Below, in pieces: positions 46,702 through 60,879 of a stretch of 64,000 nucleotides of DNA. A program made the position numbers and the translations under genes. This DNA is from Homalodisca vitripennis (Eukaryota > Arthropoda > Insecta > Hemiptera > Cicadellidae). Numbering within the stretch: the first letter of the stretch is position 1; each line of letters starts with the position of its first letter. The notes below the pieces were generated by a model. The model was not told the DNA's origin. It did no database searches and saw only the letters and a program-made list of their open reading frames with translations. The stretch spans positions 45,755,001 to 45,819,000 of the forward strand of contig NC_060214.1 in NCBI RefSeq assembly GCF_021130785.1, written 5' to 3'.

Positions 46702-49700
46702 TTCTGTTTTACGTTCACGACAATTACAAATTCGACTTTAAAAATGTACATTTTATAATTCCAAGTAACAGATTATCATAATTTTACACAGTAATCCACA
46801 CAAGACAAATTATTATTAAATTCACGTAATGTCTAACTGTTATTACAAATATAAATTTACTGTAGGTACTTACTTTTGTGTTGTGTCTGAAAAGTATATA
46901 TCATTTATTCTACAAGGCCTCACCTAATAACAATTTTTCAATATTGGCGGATGTGATTTTTAATGTGGTGATTGAATTAAGAAAAATCAATATTAGCTTC
47001 GTCTTCACAACATTAAGTAAGTTCCTCGATAAATGCCACTGATAATAGTTACTCTATATTTTCTCATAAATGTTTAAATAAAACTTATTCCTGAAGAATC
47101 ATGCCATCTAGCATCTTCCAACGCAAAGCAATGTCTAGTTAGATTATAAAATGCTTAGGTCTTTTAGGTGCTGTCTGTTAATCTGTATGTATGTGACTTA
47201 TAAAGTGCATCGTTCATTCAATAGACGAGTAATAGCTAATTGATTATTATAACTAATCCTTATTTTAAACCGTAAGAATGAAAACCAATGACTCAAAGCT
47301 ACTTAAAGGTAACTCACCTAATATTTTCTAGCTCAATATTTTTGGTACTCTGCCTTTTTTTTGCAAATATTGCAGGATGTTTGACTGACTAAATGTGAGA
47401 CATCACCTATCAAAACCTAAGAGATATTTACTTGTGACTACACTAAAATTATCCTTTCATAAAACTTGATATGAACCATAAACCATAGGCAATCTTGTGT
47501 AAGTAGTATTCTAAGCAATTTATCTCTAAGGGACGAAAATACGCGAAAAATGTTTAATATTTAGTAAAATTAAACTCATATGTAAATATTTTAAGCAAGT
47601 ATTTGTCTCTACATTTACTCATCTTGTTTATTTGTGTTACTCTGATGTTTTATTTATGTTCTTACGAACTACACTATGACTATGTAATATCTAAATACTG
47701 ACAAATCGAGTACAATTTATAAAATATCGTACCGGCAGCATGTAGTTTAACACATATAAATGCCATTTCGGTTTTTATTGCAGAAGTTTATACTATTCTT
47801 GAGTTTTATTTAGAATTGTATAGCATATATCATGATATAAGAAAAAAGAATCTCCCAAAATGCCGTTTACACTTAAATTAGGTTCAACCTTATAAAAAGC
47901 AAAAACCTTTTTTTTTGTGAAAACCGAAATGTTTAATTATATTCAAGCAAATTTTGTTTGTAAGGATATATATCATAGTCTGCACATAATTAAAAAAAAC
48001 AACAAAATTATAAAAATTAATAGTGAAGTTATTTTACAGCAGCTTTTTCCCAAAAGCTTGCAAATATGTAAAAAAGTAGTTCCTCGCTTTATGCATATGA
48101 TTTGGGGAAAATGCCAGTGGCCCAGGATTAAGGCTTAGCTTTAAAATAATAATTATTCTTATTTAACTTCACAATTTCTGTGAATATTTAAATACATAAC
48201 AATTTAGTAATTGATTTCAACTTGCCAGATATGACTAGAATTTTAAAACAAGTAGTTATATATGTTAGAAATGATGGAACACTCGAAGACATATATATTA
48301 CACAATACCCTGATAGCACTTTCAGGGAGCACGATGTAAGTGATGGTACAGTAAATAGGGGAAATTACAAATTGGGTTCCCTCTTCGACTGTCGTAATTT
48401 GATTAAATCTTTGGCTTTATATTTTTGCCCTTTCTAAATAATCTGCAAAAAATCTTATTCTGTAGAGGATGCTGTTTAATGCAGAAAAAGTACAGTTAAA
48501 GTTAAGAAAAATATAATAATTTTAAAATCACATTCATTAAATTAAAATCGAAATGGAAACGTTATATGTCACTGTTTAATTAACGAAAGTTTCAAACAAG
48601 TTACTTAAAACAATTGTCACCGGTTGTCTAACAACAATAGTTTAGGACTTTATGAAATAAATAGATATACGCAAAATGTTGTTTTATGAGAAACTATATA
48701 TCGTGATTCGACTAAATTGTATTTATAATTATATAATTGTAATATAATTATATAACAAAACGTTATATGGAAAAATTTACATTTAAATTCTATTACGTGT
48801 TTAATAAGAATATATAAGAAAATATTATAAATGAAACTAATATTATTTAAATGTTATAAAGGTAATATGTTAATGAAACTAATCATTATTGTTTAATATA
48901 AAACAATTACATTATTATTTCTTTTTACGGCAGTTTTTTTACTTAATTGTTTTGTAAGCAGTTTATGATGGGGTCTTAAATTGGTCAATACAATTCTGTT
49001 ATTAACTGCAGAAATCTAACGAAATATCACCGTTATAAGTATAAAATTTTAGTTATTTTTATAGGCATTTATAAAAATATTTAAGTTTAACTGGAAATAA
49101 AAAAAATTAAATTAAAAAATGACTTCATAATTAAATAAAATTTCATTGGATATTTTAGACCGCTAAAATGAGGATAAAAAGAGATTCAACGTATTAGCCT
49201 GTTGTTAATGCTGAGAAGGGAGAATGCAATTCTAATGTGAACTGCTGGCTAAAAATATGGCCAGTGGATAAGAGAAGGGAAGTAGCCACAACTTGTTGCA
49301 TATCTACTGAAAGTTTAGCCCTTAAATCCTTGCTATCATGTCAGCTGCAACATCACTCCAAAGTATTTTTACTTTCAGTTCCAGGTAGACTGTTTATAGC
49401 TTAACAATTTAGCTACATTTTAAAAAGTACTATTCAACGTTTTAGGTTCTACTACCTACTGCCACGTAGAGATGAGAAAAGATTTTTGATTCTGATGCTT
49501 AGTACCTGCACTAATGCGGGATTTACATCATGTAAAAATAACTGGTTTAAATAAATATAACATTTATTTTTATTTCAAATAAACAGTAAAGCACTACAAT
49601 GAATGGTGTAACAAAAACATACTATGCGGTATTTTTAGTAAGCTGCCATAATTGGTTAATATACAATACGCTAAAATATCCTATATTTACTTACAGATTC

Positions 49701-49930
49701 AATAGTATGTTTAAAAGTAAGGTAAATTGTAACAATCTAAGTATTACTGAAATGCTCTTCAATGCTATTTTTCTAAATTATCTATTTTTAACAAAATTAA
49801 TAACGTAACAGACTTCCTTTATACAATAAATTATTTTACTCCTTAAAATTTGTAGCTTATACTTCATTTAATTTTTGCCCATCAAAAATGTGCTACAAAT
49901 TGTTTCTTTTTTAATTTAAATGATTTAAAT
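46702..49930. other. A+T-rich stretch, no gene seen
   Basis: Short open frames (47917-48138, 48222-48437 and 49599-49808, plus strand) have no recognisable motifs and unremarkable composition. A small A+T palindrome lies near 48725-48760. Confidence 0.45.
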
Positions 49931-49935
49931 AATTT

Positions 49936-49970
49936 AAATAAGTATTTTCAATTATTGAAAATACTTATTT
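49936..49970. other. Perfect 35-bp palindrome
   Basis: AAATAAGTATTTTCAAT, one central base, then ATTGAAAATACTTATTT: 17-bp arms with no mismatch. It could form a cruciform, or a transcript hairpin without a usable loop. Confidence 0.9.
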
Positions 49971-49974
49971 TGAA

Positions 49975-52430
49975 CTAAAAAGTTTGAAATGTAGTAAAAT
50001 AATAACCCAGATAATTACCTCGAAAATTAGGCTACAAAGCCAGCCGATTTGAAGCTAAAGAATATCAAGCTCTAATAGTTCCCAATTAAATTTCTAGAAT
50101 AGAAAAATCCTGCACTAAAATATTACGAAACTTAAAATTTAATAAACCTAACAAATAATATGAATTGGAATTTTAGCCCATTAAGCGAAGAAATTATCTA
50201 TGCAATCTGGTTGAATTAGAAAACACATGATAATTATAAAACCAATTAATTATTGTGATAAAGATAAGTTTCATATTACATTCGTATGATCATCCTTAAA
50301 GTTTTCTTATTAAACACGCCGTATAAATTATAGAAACTTCCTCATACAAAACCAAATAAATATGCATTACCTTCAGTTGAAATCACCCAATATCATAACA
50401 TCTTCAAACAATTATTGTAAAATTCCGGCAATTGATCTCTGCCTGTAATGTAAGCTAAGAATTCCAAATCTACCTGTTCAAAAAACTCCTTGTTCAAGAA
50501 TTTCGGAACGTATACATATGTTTGAAGTGTTCTACAAGTGAATTCTATAATAATTCATAACATAATTCGGATTAAGTAACAGACATGCATTTGACATCTT
50601 TACCACTTAATATTACCCACTTTTTCAATCACGGTCCAATAATATTCCATGTTATTTATTATTTTAATTTAGGTAAGCCGTTGAGGTAACCAACTTACAA
50701 AATAAGCTTTTAAAAAACAATATTTACATGATTCTACTATTATATAAAGATTATTATTTGCACTATTTATAACTGAATAACACAGTAAAGTCGAAATCTA
50801 TTTAAAACAAACAGAAAAAGATGCAGTCAAGCAGTACTGCAATACTTATCTGAGTAAAAAAGGAAGCATAAAAACAGTATGAATACCTGCTTATTATGTA
50901 CTACAAAAATTTAGCAAAATGTAGTAGTATTTTCTAAATATCAATAACAGTTGTAATTCTATGAAATACAAAAATTATCAATCTAAATGAAAACATAAAA
51001 CTATTTAACAACTAATACCTACTTTATTAATTTTAATGGGTACATGGTATAGAAAAGATGTTAAGATTTGACGGTACTACACACGATAAAATTACATACG
51101 TGCTAGATTTATTACGTGTTTTAAATTCATCCTAAGTCAAAATTTAAAAATTTCATTAATAGAATGAGTACTTTTTATTGACTTATTGCGTCTATATTCT
51201 AAGCCCAGAAATTACGCAATAACATTCAGAAATTTAGCTCTTTTCTTTCGATTACATATAAATTCCACTGTAAAGAACTTATTGAACAATATGCTCACCT
51301 TAATGATGCGCAACATGTAAAGAACTAAGAGATGAAACTTTGTTTAAACTCGCTGACAGGATTCTAAGCGAATAACTATTCTAAACTTAATTCTTCCTCT
51401 GTATCTCCCTGAGAAATGTGCCAGTAAATACTATTTATACATAGATTTAAAAACAACTCAATATAATTTGTTATCTTAGTTCACTTAGTCTTGAATATTA
51501 CATGTTAAGATATTTTAATCTTCTCACTGGACTTTTCTAATGATCTATATATTATTCTTGGAACGGAGGCAACTGAAGTAGGTTAGCGTAAGCGCTGAAA
51601 AGTCTAGACTTCTTGAAAAATATTAATAAGCTTATTATTCAATCCTTCTGTTTCTTAAATAGTTGCAGACATAATTTAATAAGATATTTATTTTCCTGAT
51701 CAACACAACGAGAGAGTTATTATTACTTAATTCTTATTTCGTTCTGAGCGGATAATATTATTTTTATAAAAGTTTTCTAGTTTATTATAAAATATTTAAC
51801 AATTTTTTTATGCCGAAATAAAAATTAAATCGTTATTTAGAGGTTGCAGGTTGAATTTTCAAAATCCAGGGTGTAAGAAACACAGTATCAAAAATTTCTA
51901 CTTTTTTAAAGGATACAATACAAACAGATTTTTCCTTTCTTAAGTGAATAACTGAAATATTAAACGATAAAATATATAATAAAATTAGATTTTTCATTTA
52001 TATGCACTGTATAAATTACGAAAACATATACGAGTATATGGGCAATAATTTTTTGTATTTTACAAATAATTATATAAACGTTATTTAATTCATCTTATGA
52101 TTAATGCTTTCCGTCATATTTTACATATAAGAATAAAATATTAAATCATTTTTTGAGAAATACAAATACATTTGATATTGAGGTAAACATATTTTTTTCA
52201 GAATTTTTAGAATGTTTTACTAGTAATTTTTTTGTCGACCATTTTAGATCCATTGTGGCCTGTAATTTTAAATCCAGTAATAAACATTAGTATTTATTTT
52301 AGTAAGAAGAACTTTTTTAGAGATGGCGTGTAGGAAGTTAACGCACATCTTTTTTATTTTAACTTTCGCTTGCCACTACACTCTGATATGATTTATTCAA
52401 TTTAACGTATAATGAAATTATGTCTTCGCT
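49975..52430. other. A+T-rich stretch, no gene seen
   Basis: No coding sequence, repeat pair or structured element is recognised. Confidence 0.45.
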
Positions 52431-52437
52431 TTATCAT

Positions 52438-52500
52438 TCACCTAAGAAGAGATCGGTTTGCATATAACGAATAGTGATTTATCGTTTTGTATTGAATAAA
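52438..52500 (+). repeat. Diverged relative of the 22.7-kb hammerhead-like end
   Basis: CACCTAAGAAGAGATCGG, TTTGCATATAACGAATAG and TGATTTATCG line up with TACCTGAAGAAGAGATCAG, ATTGCAGATCTCGAAACG and TGTTACTGATTTC in the hairpin. Stem II pairing is lost, so this is a relic of the same family. Confidence 0.45.
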
Positions 52501-54264
52501 CTCCTCAAAATAATCTCTTAGCCAAAAAAAAACATGTTATTGTTTCCTCCTCTTTATTATTTGAGTGTAAATAACTTTTTTCACGTATGACTGTAAATAA
52601 ATAAAGTGGTACAAATATTGTAAAATTTCATTCCGTTCAAGATTATTTATAATTATTATTGATAAAGTTTGAAATACATCCCCTTTATTAAACTAATAAT
52701 AATACTAATAATTAATTTAAGCTCCTAAGAATACTAAAATAAACACATAATTAAGAAAGGAGACTTATATCACAAATTATTTAGTGAAGAGAATGTCTTA
52801 CACTTAAGCAATGACAAGGGTGGGAGAACTATGTGTTTTTTTCATTTACATGAAAGAATACATTCTAAAGTTGTATAAAGCCCTATTCTTACAGAGTCAT
52901 CTGGGTAAAATAATATATCTTGATGATGGAAACTGAGTGGGAGTTGAAAATTGTTTTCTTCCTCAAACTGTCAGACTCCGATAGCATCACTGAAAGTAAA
53001 TCATGCGTTGCTACCCTACATTATTTTGAGATAGTAACACTGCCTTCAGTTTTCTGTAAAATTTTAATACATATGTTTGATAATATAACAAAGCAGCCTA
53101 TTGAGTGATATTTTTCAGTGACGGCCAATTACAATTTATGTTTGGTATTCCTTATCAAACGATTTATCGTTCGTAGTAGGTTATTTAATTCTCATATACT
53201 GGCTGAAATGGTTTTTGAATATCTTAAACTGTGGACGCTGTAAAACAGTTACAGCTGGAATCTGCTGTATATCTTTGTCTGAAGAGATGAAACACCGTCA
53301 GAACAGATTTCCCGAACAGTATTTATTCCTATACTCAAAATTGATTACCCCATGAAAGCCAGGTGCATAATATAAAGTGCACAAACGACATTTAGGGAGG
53401 GTACTTTAACGCAAATTACGCTGACAAATCTTAAAAATTTACATTCTCTGGTATTAAGTTTTGCCTTATTACTTTACGGATAGGCTTCGAGTCGTAATAT
53501 TTCGTTTTTTTTAAATCTCATATGATTCCACCTAACCGGTTTACAATTGTATGTATTCCGCTTTTTCTGAAAGTACTCTAAAGCAAAACTTATTACTGTA
53601 AATCAGGTATAGTGTACTGCACGTTGTGTATATATAGTTCCATGTGGAAAGTAATTTCACTGTTAATAGATATAAAATAACACTGCGCTAATAATTAAAT
53701 GTTTCTCCAGGAGGTTTACTATCTTTTAAAAGCAGCATTATAAATTTACTTGTGGCTTTTTTTAACATCCTGAAATCAACATTAACTAAATAATAAGATA
53801 TTTAAAAATAACTAATTTATACATTTGTATAGTGATATCTCTCTTTAGTAAAATGACTAAATAAATAACAAAATGTTTTTACTATTGTAACAAAAAACGA
53901 CGGAATTGGTTGTGGTGCTTAGAGGTGAATGACAATCCAATAATTTTTAAATATTATTAAAATCGTACTTGGTATTTTAAACATTTCTACTAGTATAACA
54001 GGTAGAACAGCAGATGAAAAAATTTAGTAAAACAAATAATCAAATGTCATAAAATGCGTGTATGAAGCATATTAGTACATGCACATTGCTTAAAAGAGAT
54101 AGTATAAAAGGAGTAACGGTTGCAAATAACTTGTAAAACAACTTATAACGCTATGTGGCAATATCACCTAAGTGTTCATGACTGTTAGATACAATTATAA
54201 TCTCAAACTTGAATTTTATCAGTATGTGGTAAGAATTTCAAATTTGTATTTACAGAAATATACA

Positions 54265-54265
<1 letters not shown>
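52501..54265. other. A+T-rich stretch, no gene seen
   Basis: A 62-codon plus-strand frame (52920-53108) lacks motifs. Nothing else is recognised. Confidence 0.4.

Positions 54266-54266
<1 letters not shown>

Positions 54267-54311
<45 letters not shown>
54267..54311. repeat. TC dinucleotide microsatellite
   Basis: About 22 TC units. Confidence 0.95.
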
Positions 54312-54315
<4 letters not shown>

Positions 54316-56995
54316 AAATATTGCATTTGATATATGTATATATGTTAGATATATTTTTTTACCTCACATATTAGGATGTTAAAAAAAAACAAGGACTTAG
54401 ATATCATAGATGTATAAAGTAAATAGGTTTTCCTGAAATGTACTGTGGATTGAATATTTCCAAAGCGAAATTATCGACTACGATTATAACTTATAAATCT
54501 GAGAGACAGGAACATCAAAGCCATATCTAATCTTTATATTCGCTCATTTCAAAAATAATCTCATTACATCAACCTATATATATAATAACCTGAAGTTAAA
54601 TATGAGCTTATAATCTGTTGGTTGCCACATAGATATGTGTACGTAATATATCTGTACACATAAAGTCTAAGTATTGGAATTACAGGACACGGCTTCTATT
54701 ATTGATAAGTGTACGCTCTAAATAAATTTCTATTGCAAACAAAAATGTCCAATTTTGGCGAAAAGTCCCAAAATTTCACCGTAACTTTCCCTATATAAAT
54801 AAACAAAATGGGCTCGTTCTTGAAGATAATATACTGTTTATATGGTAGTTTATAATATTTACTTCCAAATGTATACACGCTCAATTTTGACTAATATTAA
54901 AAACTCATTACAGTTTTAAAGTATGTTTCTCTGGTCGGATGGAGAAAATATTGCTGCAGGAGGCCTTACAGTTTGGAAGATGCGATTTGTATGAATTCCC
55001 CTGACGCATAACTTTTACCTTCCCCAGAGACCCTCATCCATCCTCTCATCCCAACTGTATAACACCTGATCCTATAAATATCTCAACACGTAACCCTTTT
55101 ACGACACATTTTATTTTGTAAATTTAACAAGCATTGATTGTTACAGTATTTATAATGCTTGGAACTGTTCTGTGATATATAATGTACCCCAAATTGGGTT
55201 TTTTTACATTATTTCCGCCCATTTAAGATAAAATGTTTTTTTCCCAAGAGTATTTGAAATTATTATTTTCATCTAAGGCAATGTTAGGCGTTAAATTCAG
55301 GAAATAATATAGAGTATATTAAATGTTTAATATAACATACTTCTAGAGAAACATAATATAAAAAATAACAAAAAACTATTATTACTTCGTTGTTTTACTA
55401 TAAACATATTCTAATGTACTATTTATAACGGTAGAGGTTTTATTCACAACATTTTACTAAACTACAATATGAAAAAACATTTAACTTAAGGTTAAATGTA
55501 GACAATCAAATCGAGACAGTATTAAAAATAACTGTAAATAAAGATAATTATGCTATAAAGTCATATTTACTTACAACTTTAAAACAAATTAAAACTGAAA
55601 CTGATTTTAACCCATTATGAGCGTTAGCAAAGCTTTAGCGTACGTGGAAAAATTTTATTTTTCCATTTATGTCCTTACAATAAGTCATAAGCAAATGGGT
55701 CTAAAGACATTAAAATTGCATTAATTTTAATTTTTACATGACTAATTGAACATAGATTTGGAAGGTAGTGACTATTATTTCTTAAGATTTGGCTGAGCAT
55801 TGTTGAACGAAAAAATAATGTCATGAGAACCATTATGGTAATGAGAAAATAGCAATATATTTTGTAAACAAACTATATGCTATTTTAACATGTGCCATAA
55901 AGAAACAAGTAATATACCTATCTTTAACATATCTTGAAGGAGGTCTCATCTGTTGAATTAAACTTATTTTCATAGATATTCCTTTAAAAATAGACCATAT
56001 TTAGTCATATGACGGTGCAAACTTATCCATGGGATTTGAGTTAAAGGAATGGAACTGTATCATTCAGTAGGCCAATATAACAACCCTTTTGTCTACTAGA
56101 TAAAACTTCTGTGTCACACTACGTGGAATGGTGTATTTACATATTAAGTAGCAATATTAAATTGTTATTGACTTCGAAAATTTAAATTTTCCTTGAATTT
56201 ACTATGGAGTAATTTACTATAAATGTATTGTTTAACATACAAAATTTTTTCAAATATAAGATATTGAACATGTATTGTTAATTATATTAGTCTCTCTATC
56301 CGAAAGAATTGCGAATGCTACTTTAATATACTATTAAGTTGTTTGTATTAACTGTAATCCTTTCTTTTCAATATTGTTAGTATTTAAGGTATAACTTAAA
56401 ATAAATGTAATATTTATTCTGTCAATAATTAATTTAGCTTTTATGTAATGACATGTAAATGAAAAAACTCATTCCAGTACTCTGACATATAGTCTAGCTG
56501 GAAATTTTCCAGACGAAAAAGCTTTGTTATTTTCTTGTATTTACCAAGTATGTAGCATAAAGTGATATGATTTGAATTGAAATATTTCTTTAAAGCTAGA
56601 TAGTTTTAATTTCATATATGTAATTTTTTCTAATGTAATATACTCATGAGGAAAAATGTATATACTACAAGTGTAATTGAAATATAGTTATAATAATGTT
56701 TTTTTTTTTTTTGGAGTGTGTGAAACATTTAAACTATAAATTCATTACTCGGCATAAAGTAAAAAGACGTGATATATCTAAAATAAACACGATTTATATT
56801 GATTAGTGATAAAGTCTATATGAACTATATAATGTTTAATTTTAGTATAGCATATTATGAATATTAAACGTTGTATTATAATGTATACAAATTTTATTAA
56901 TGATTCTATTTTGAACTGTATTCATCAAGCTCACTGGGCTAACGAGTTTTCTTTTCAACGACCTTTCAAAATGCTTTGAGCTATTCTAGATTATG
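54312..56995. other. A+T-rich stretch, no gene seen
   Basis: About 54935-55100 is slightly richer in G+C (CCCCAGAGACCCTCATCC), without a recognised feature. Confidence 0.4.
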
Positions 56996-56999
56996 ATCA

Positions 57000-57142
57000 A
57001 GGGGCCAAGCAATAAAATAACACTCAACTCCAGACACTAATCTGTTCCACAGGGACTAATTCACTTTATAAGCCACAAGTGGAACCCAACCTTTACAATT
57101 TGCGATCTAATTGATTATTCTTTATATTTTGAACTACCTTTT
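57000..57142 (+). repeat. ~140-bp dispersed repeat, copy 1
   Basis: AATAAAATAACACTCAACT, GACACTAATCTGTTCCACAG and GACTAATTCACTTTATAAGC recur at 60675-60832 in the same orientation with few changes; both end near AACTACCTTTT. The second copy runs directly into promoter-like fragment E. Confidence 0.88.
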
Positions 57143-60030
57143 CTTTTGTATAGAGGCATGATTAAATTGTATCGTATTACTTCTAATACTTCTAAATTCT
57201 AAATATTTAAATAAAACGTATAACTGTTTGGATATTCCATGGTAAAAAAGATGTTGAACATAATAGGTCTAAATTTGAAGGTTTTATGACCTTAATTGTT
57301 AAATTTTTTAGAGCATGCTGGCTAACACTCTATAGTTTGCACGCTTTTTCTTAAGAGCCTTTATATAATCTCCAGTATACAATAGCAGAAACGTCCGTCT
57401 ACGACTTCGTACCTTTAAAATTTTTTAAATCGTCAAGTAAAAATTTGCTCTTTTTCATAGTTTAATGGTTTTTTATGTTTAATAAGAAAGCATGGTCTTT
57501 GATATATTTCTCAGTTTTACTGGTATTTAAATTATAGCTTATATATTTGCTTAATCTAAAACTAATGGAGATCGCGCTGAAATATTGATTTTTTCATCGC
57601 ATAACTATACGTTACATTGTAAATTCAACATTGGGAACTGTTTATATTAAAAATTATGGGAATTTGTGATTAAAAATTCATAAATTGTCTTGTTAATTGA
57701 CGATTTATTCGTAGTTTTATTATTATATTTGATTATTTTTTGTTTTTCTGCACGAATATCTTTAAGATACTGTCCTATAGTTATTTAATTTTGGGTGGAG
57801 ACACTATTTTAATAGACTTCATGGATGATGATGCCATCAATGGATAGGATTTAACTGGCAGTTAATAAAAAGTGTTCACTGGTCTTAAGGGTACCTACTA
57901 TAAAATGCAGAAATATTTCATAAATATTTTTACTGACTTTCTAAAACAGTATATATTTTAATTTTATATGTAAAATCAATATATATTTTATCTCATAATA
58001 GGAACTAGACAATGTCCGAATAAAATAATTTCCATATATAATTATTGTAGCGTCTAAAGAGTTTGTGTAATGTGTAATAAAGGTAAAATCATGTATCAAT
58101 GAGATTCTTAGGCCATAAACCCGTAATGAGAAAGTCATAGAATACTTAAATTGGCAATTAAACTGAGTATCATGTTAAAATTTAACAAGCGACCTAGTAA
58201 CACAGATAATTATTGGCCTAAATTTTTCTTTCACTGTTATGTAAGTCTGTTACGTGACACATGGTGTGGAAAAATCCTACTTTGTGTTTTTTAGCACATG
58301 ATGAATGCATTTACTTATTAGTAATATAAAAGCCTAAAATACCACCAAGAATTTAAATAGTTTTAAAATGTACCAATTAATACTACTTTACTATCGGCTA
58401 TTTGCTTTAGCAGTGCGCCTATGTGTATGGATATGGGTTTAGGATTTTATTCTTATGTCATCAAAAACATAATCATCGTAAAACTTATTTACATGCATAT
58501 TTCTATATGTTACAAATAAAATTTATAGTAATAGAAATCCCAAATACTTATATAGAGTTGGAGTTAATATTAATATTTATATTATTTGGTGGAAAATGGC
58601 TAACTAATATGAGTTTGATAAAGATATTTTTACACATTACTTTTTAAGGAAACATTTTATTTAATTATACAAATAATCGCGTGCACTATTACGTGTTTTA
58701 ATGCAAGTTCAATTTGAATGTAAAATCTTTAAGCAGTCCCACTTGGTTCCCCAGCTTGTAGCCTCGATAATATTAAGAAACAACAAAATTCAATGAGTAT
58801 GATATTATATACAAGCAGTTTAAAAATGCTATTATTTTTTGAACAAAGGAAAGTTGGTTATGACCACAGAAATAACATACATTATGCTATTTTAATGCTA
58901 AGCAACAATTTGTAACTCTGTTTCTGAACAGTAGCCAAGTACCAACACAACGTATATCATTACACTTGTGACTTATTACTTGGGACGATGCCTTATGCGT
59001 ATTTGGATACCTCTGCCTGTCATTAGATTTATTTCAATTCTGATAGTGTTTCTTATTGTTTTGTAATTTTCAGATGTCAGAGGATCAAAAACTTTAGAAA
59101 GGCCTATAAGTGTGAAATGATATTCAATTGTTTACAATTATCTTCGTCGGGTTACAAAGAGTAGTCTATATATTATACTAGTAATACTAGTAGGTTAAAA
59201 TTATTTTGTAATTACATTTTGTATTTAAATTATAAAAATAAAAATACAGCTTTCGTCATGAGGAAATAGCGCTGTATGCTATTTATGACTTCAGTGCTAA
59301 CACACTTAATATATAATGCAAAGAATCAGAGATTCTTTGGATTTTTATAAAGGGAGATGAATAGTCTTAGCAACAAAACATAAATATTATTAAAATGGAA
59401 CGAGTTTTTGTTGAATTCTTTGCCATGGTACATTAGTTTATGTTTTCACCAAAAGCATATTATAAAATAAAATGTCTATTCTTATTAGAAACCATATGAA
59501 TGATCAGTGTAGGTTATCTTGTATACTTATTCGTTATTAAACTATACGATAAAGTTGTAGTACAAAACTATTTACAGGTATATGTTTAGCAATAATTCTT
59601 TTCCATTAAAATTACTTATGTTTTCTTTGGGATTTATTGACGATGATTGAGATATTTAACATTAGTTTATACTTAAGCGTTTTAAAAGTTTTGGTAGAAC
59701 TTTTTTACACTGCTCCGGTTACCATTACAAAGGTAGCAATACATCACACTACGCTCTGTATGAATAGGATTCGATAATTCTAATGCAAAACTAAATTCAA
59801 TAAATCATTTCATTAGGTTACATGAATTCCTATATAACTTTTTAAAACGGCATATCAATGAATATAGATTTTTAATAAAATTATCCTAGAATTTGCTAGT
59901 TGTCCTCATCGTTTAGCATACGACAAATGTAAACATTTAAGTTACGCAAAAGTTCAGCCAAATCACACGTAGTGGCATTTACTATCATGAACAAAAATGG
60001 TACTTATTTATTCAAATTTAATTAATGTAA
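57143..60030. other. A+T-rich stretch, no gene seen
   Basis: Open frames at 57941-58138 (minus) and 58423-58647 (plus) are low-complexity and motif-free. Confidence 0.4.
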
Positions 60031-60032
60031 AC

Positions 60033-60290
60033 AAAATTGGTTTGACAGGTATTTGGTCTTCCGATCATATGCTAGTTTTTTTTTTATTTAAACCCATATG
60101 TGAAAGAAACGGCCAAATACACAATAAGTGAATTGTTAAAAGTGAGGGCTCTGTGGTATAATAGTAGTACATTCACTCGGCAAGTGAGAGATTCGGGTTC
60201 AAGTCCCGGCAGAGCAAGTTCTTTTTGTGATTCAATGTTTATTGAAATTTTATATGTATATACATAATTTAACTTTACAATAAATAAAAT
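60033..60290 (+). repeat. tRNA-like interspersed repeat, copy 5
   Basis: The tRNA-like part 60148-60220 reads GGGCTCTGTGGTATAATAG, TTCACTCGGCAAGTGAG and GGGTTCAAGTCCCGGCAGAG. The acceptor pairs GCTCTG/CAGAGC, the B box GGTTCAAGTCC is good, and the loop has C where tRNAs have U33. The 5' flank (TTTGACAGGTATTTGGTC, GAAACGGCCAAATAC) and 3' flank (TTTTTGTGATTCAATG) match the other copies inverted. It is the most tRNA-like copy but still repeat-embedded. Confidence 0.75.
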
Positions 60291-60411
60291 AAACAAATTT
60301 ATGAAAAAGTATTACATTTGATTATTTTCAAAAGTCCATTGTAAATTTGTAATTTTTCATGATTGTTTAGAAGCACGTAATTTATTATAAACCTATATTA
60401 TTATCTAAAGC

Positions 60412-60428
60412 GTTATTATGTATCAGCT

Positions 60429-60502
<74 letters not shown>

Positions 60503-60517
60503 CTGATACATAATAAC
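60412..60517. repeat. TA microsatellite framed by 17-bp inverted repeats
   Basis: GTTATTATGTATCAGCT (60412-60428) and AGCTGATACATAATAAC (60501-60517) are exact inverses enclosing ~36 TA units. The whole 106-bp block is self-complementary, like a minimal fold-back element expanded by TA slippage. Confidence 0.9.
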
Positions 60518-60674
60518 AAAACCTAATATTTAGATCTAACATATATAATGGCCATATATTTGGTAGACACATCAATATATGTCATAATTATTTTCCCAAT
60601 TGCTTTTATAAATCTTACTTAATTCTCACAACGGGATTTCTATATAATTTTGTGTAATACTAGAGTATAAACAA

Positions 60675-60832
60675 GGACCGAGTAATAAAATAACACTCAA
60701 CTTCAGACACTAATCTGTTCCACAGGGACTAATTCACTTTGTAAACCACAAGTGGAAACCCGACCTTTACAATTTGTAAACTCAATTTGCGCTCTAATTG
60801 AGATTGTTTTATAAGTTAAACTACCTTTTTGG
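60675..60832 (+). repeat. ~140-bp dispersed repeat, copy 2
   Basis: Second copy of the repeat at 57000-57142, ending at AACTACCTTTTTG. It carries a small internal insert around AATTTGTAAACTC. Confidence 0.88.
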
Positions 60833-60879
60833 GTTAAGGGATCTGCTTCAATTTATTTGAGTAATAGTTAATTTGTGTA

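Noticed and set aside
60148..60220. Functional tRNA gene
   Set aside because: Position 33 is C instead of U, the anticodon differs among copies and the flanks belong to a dispersed repeat.
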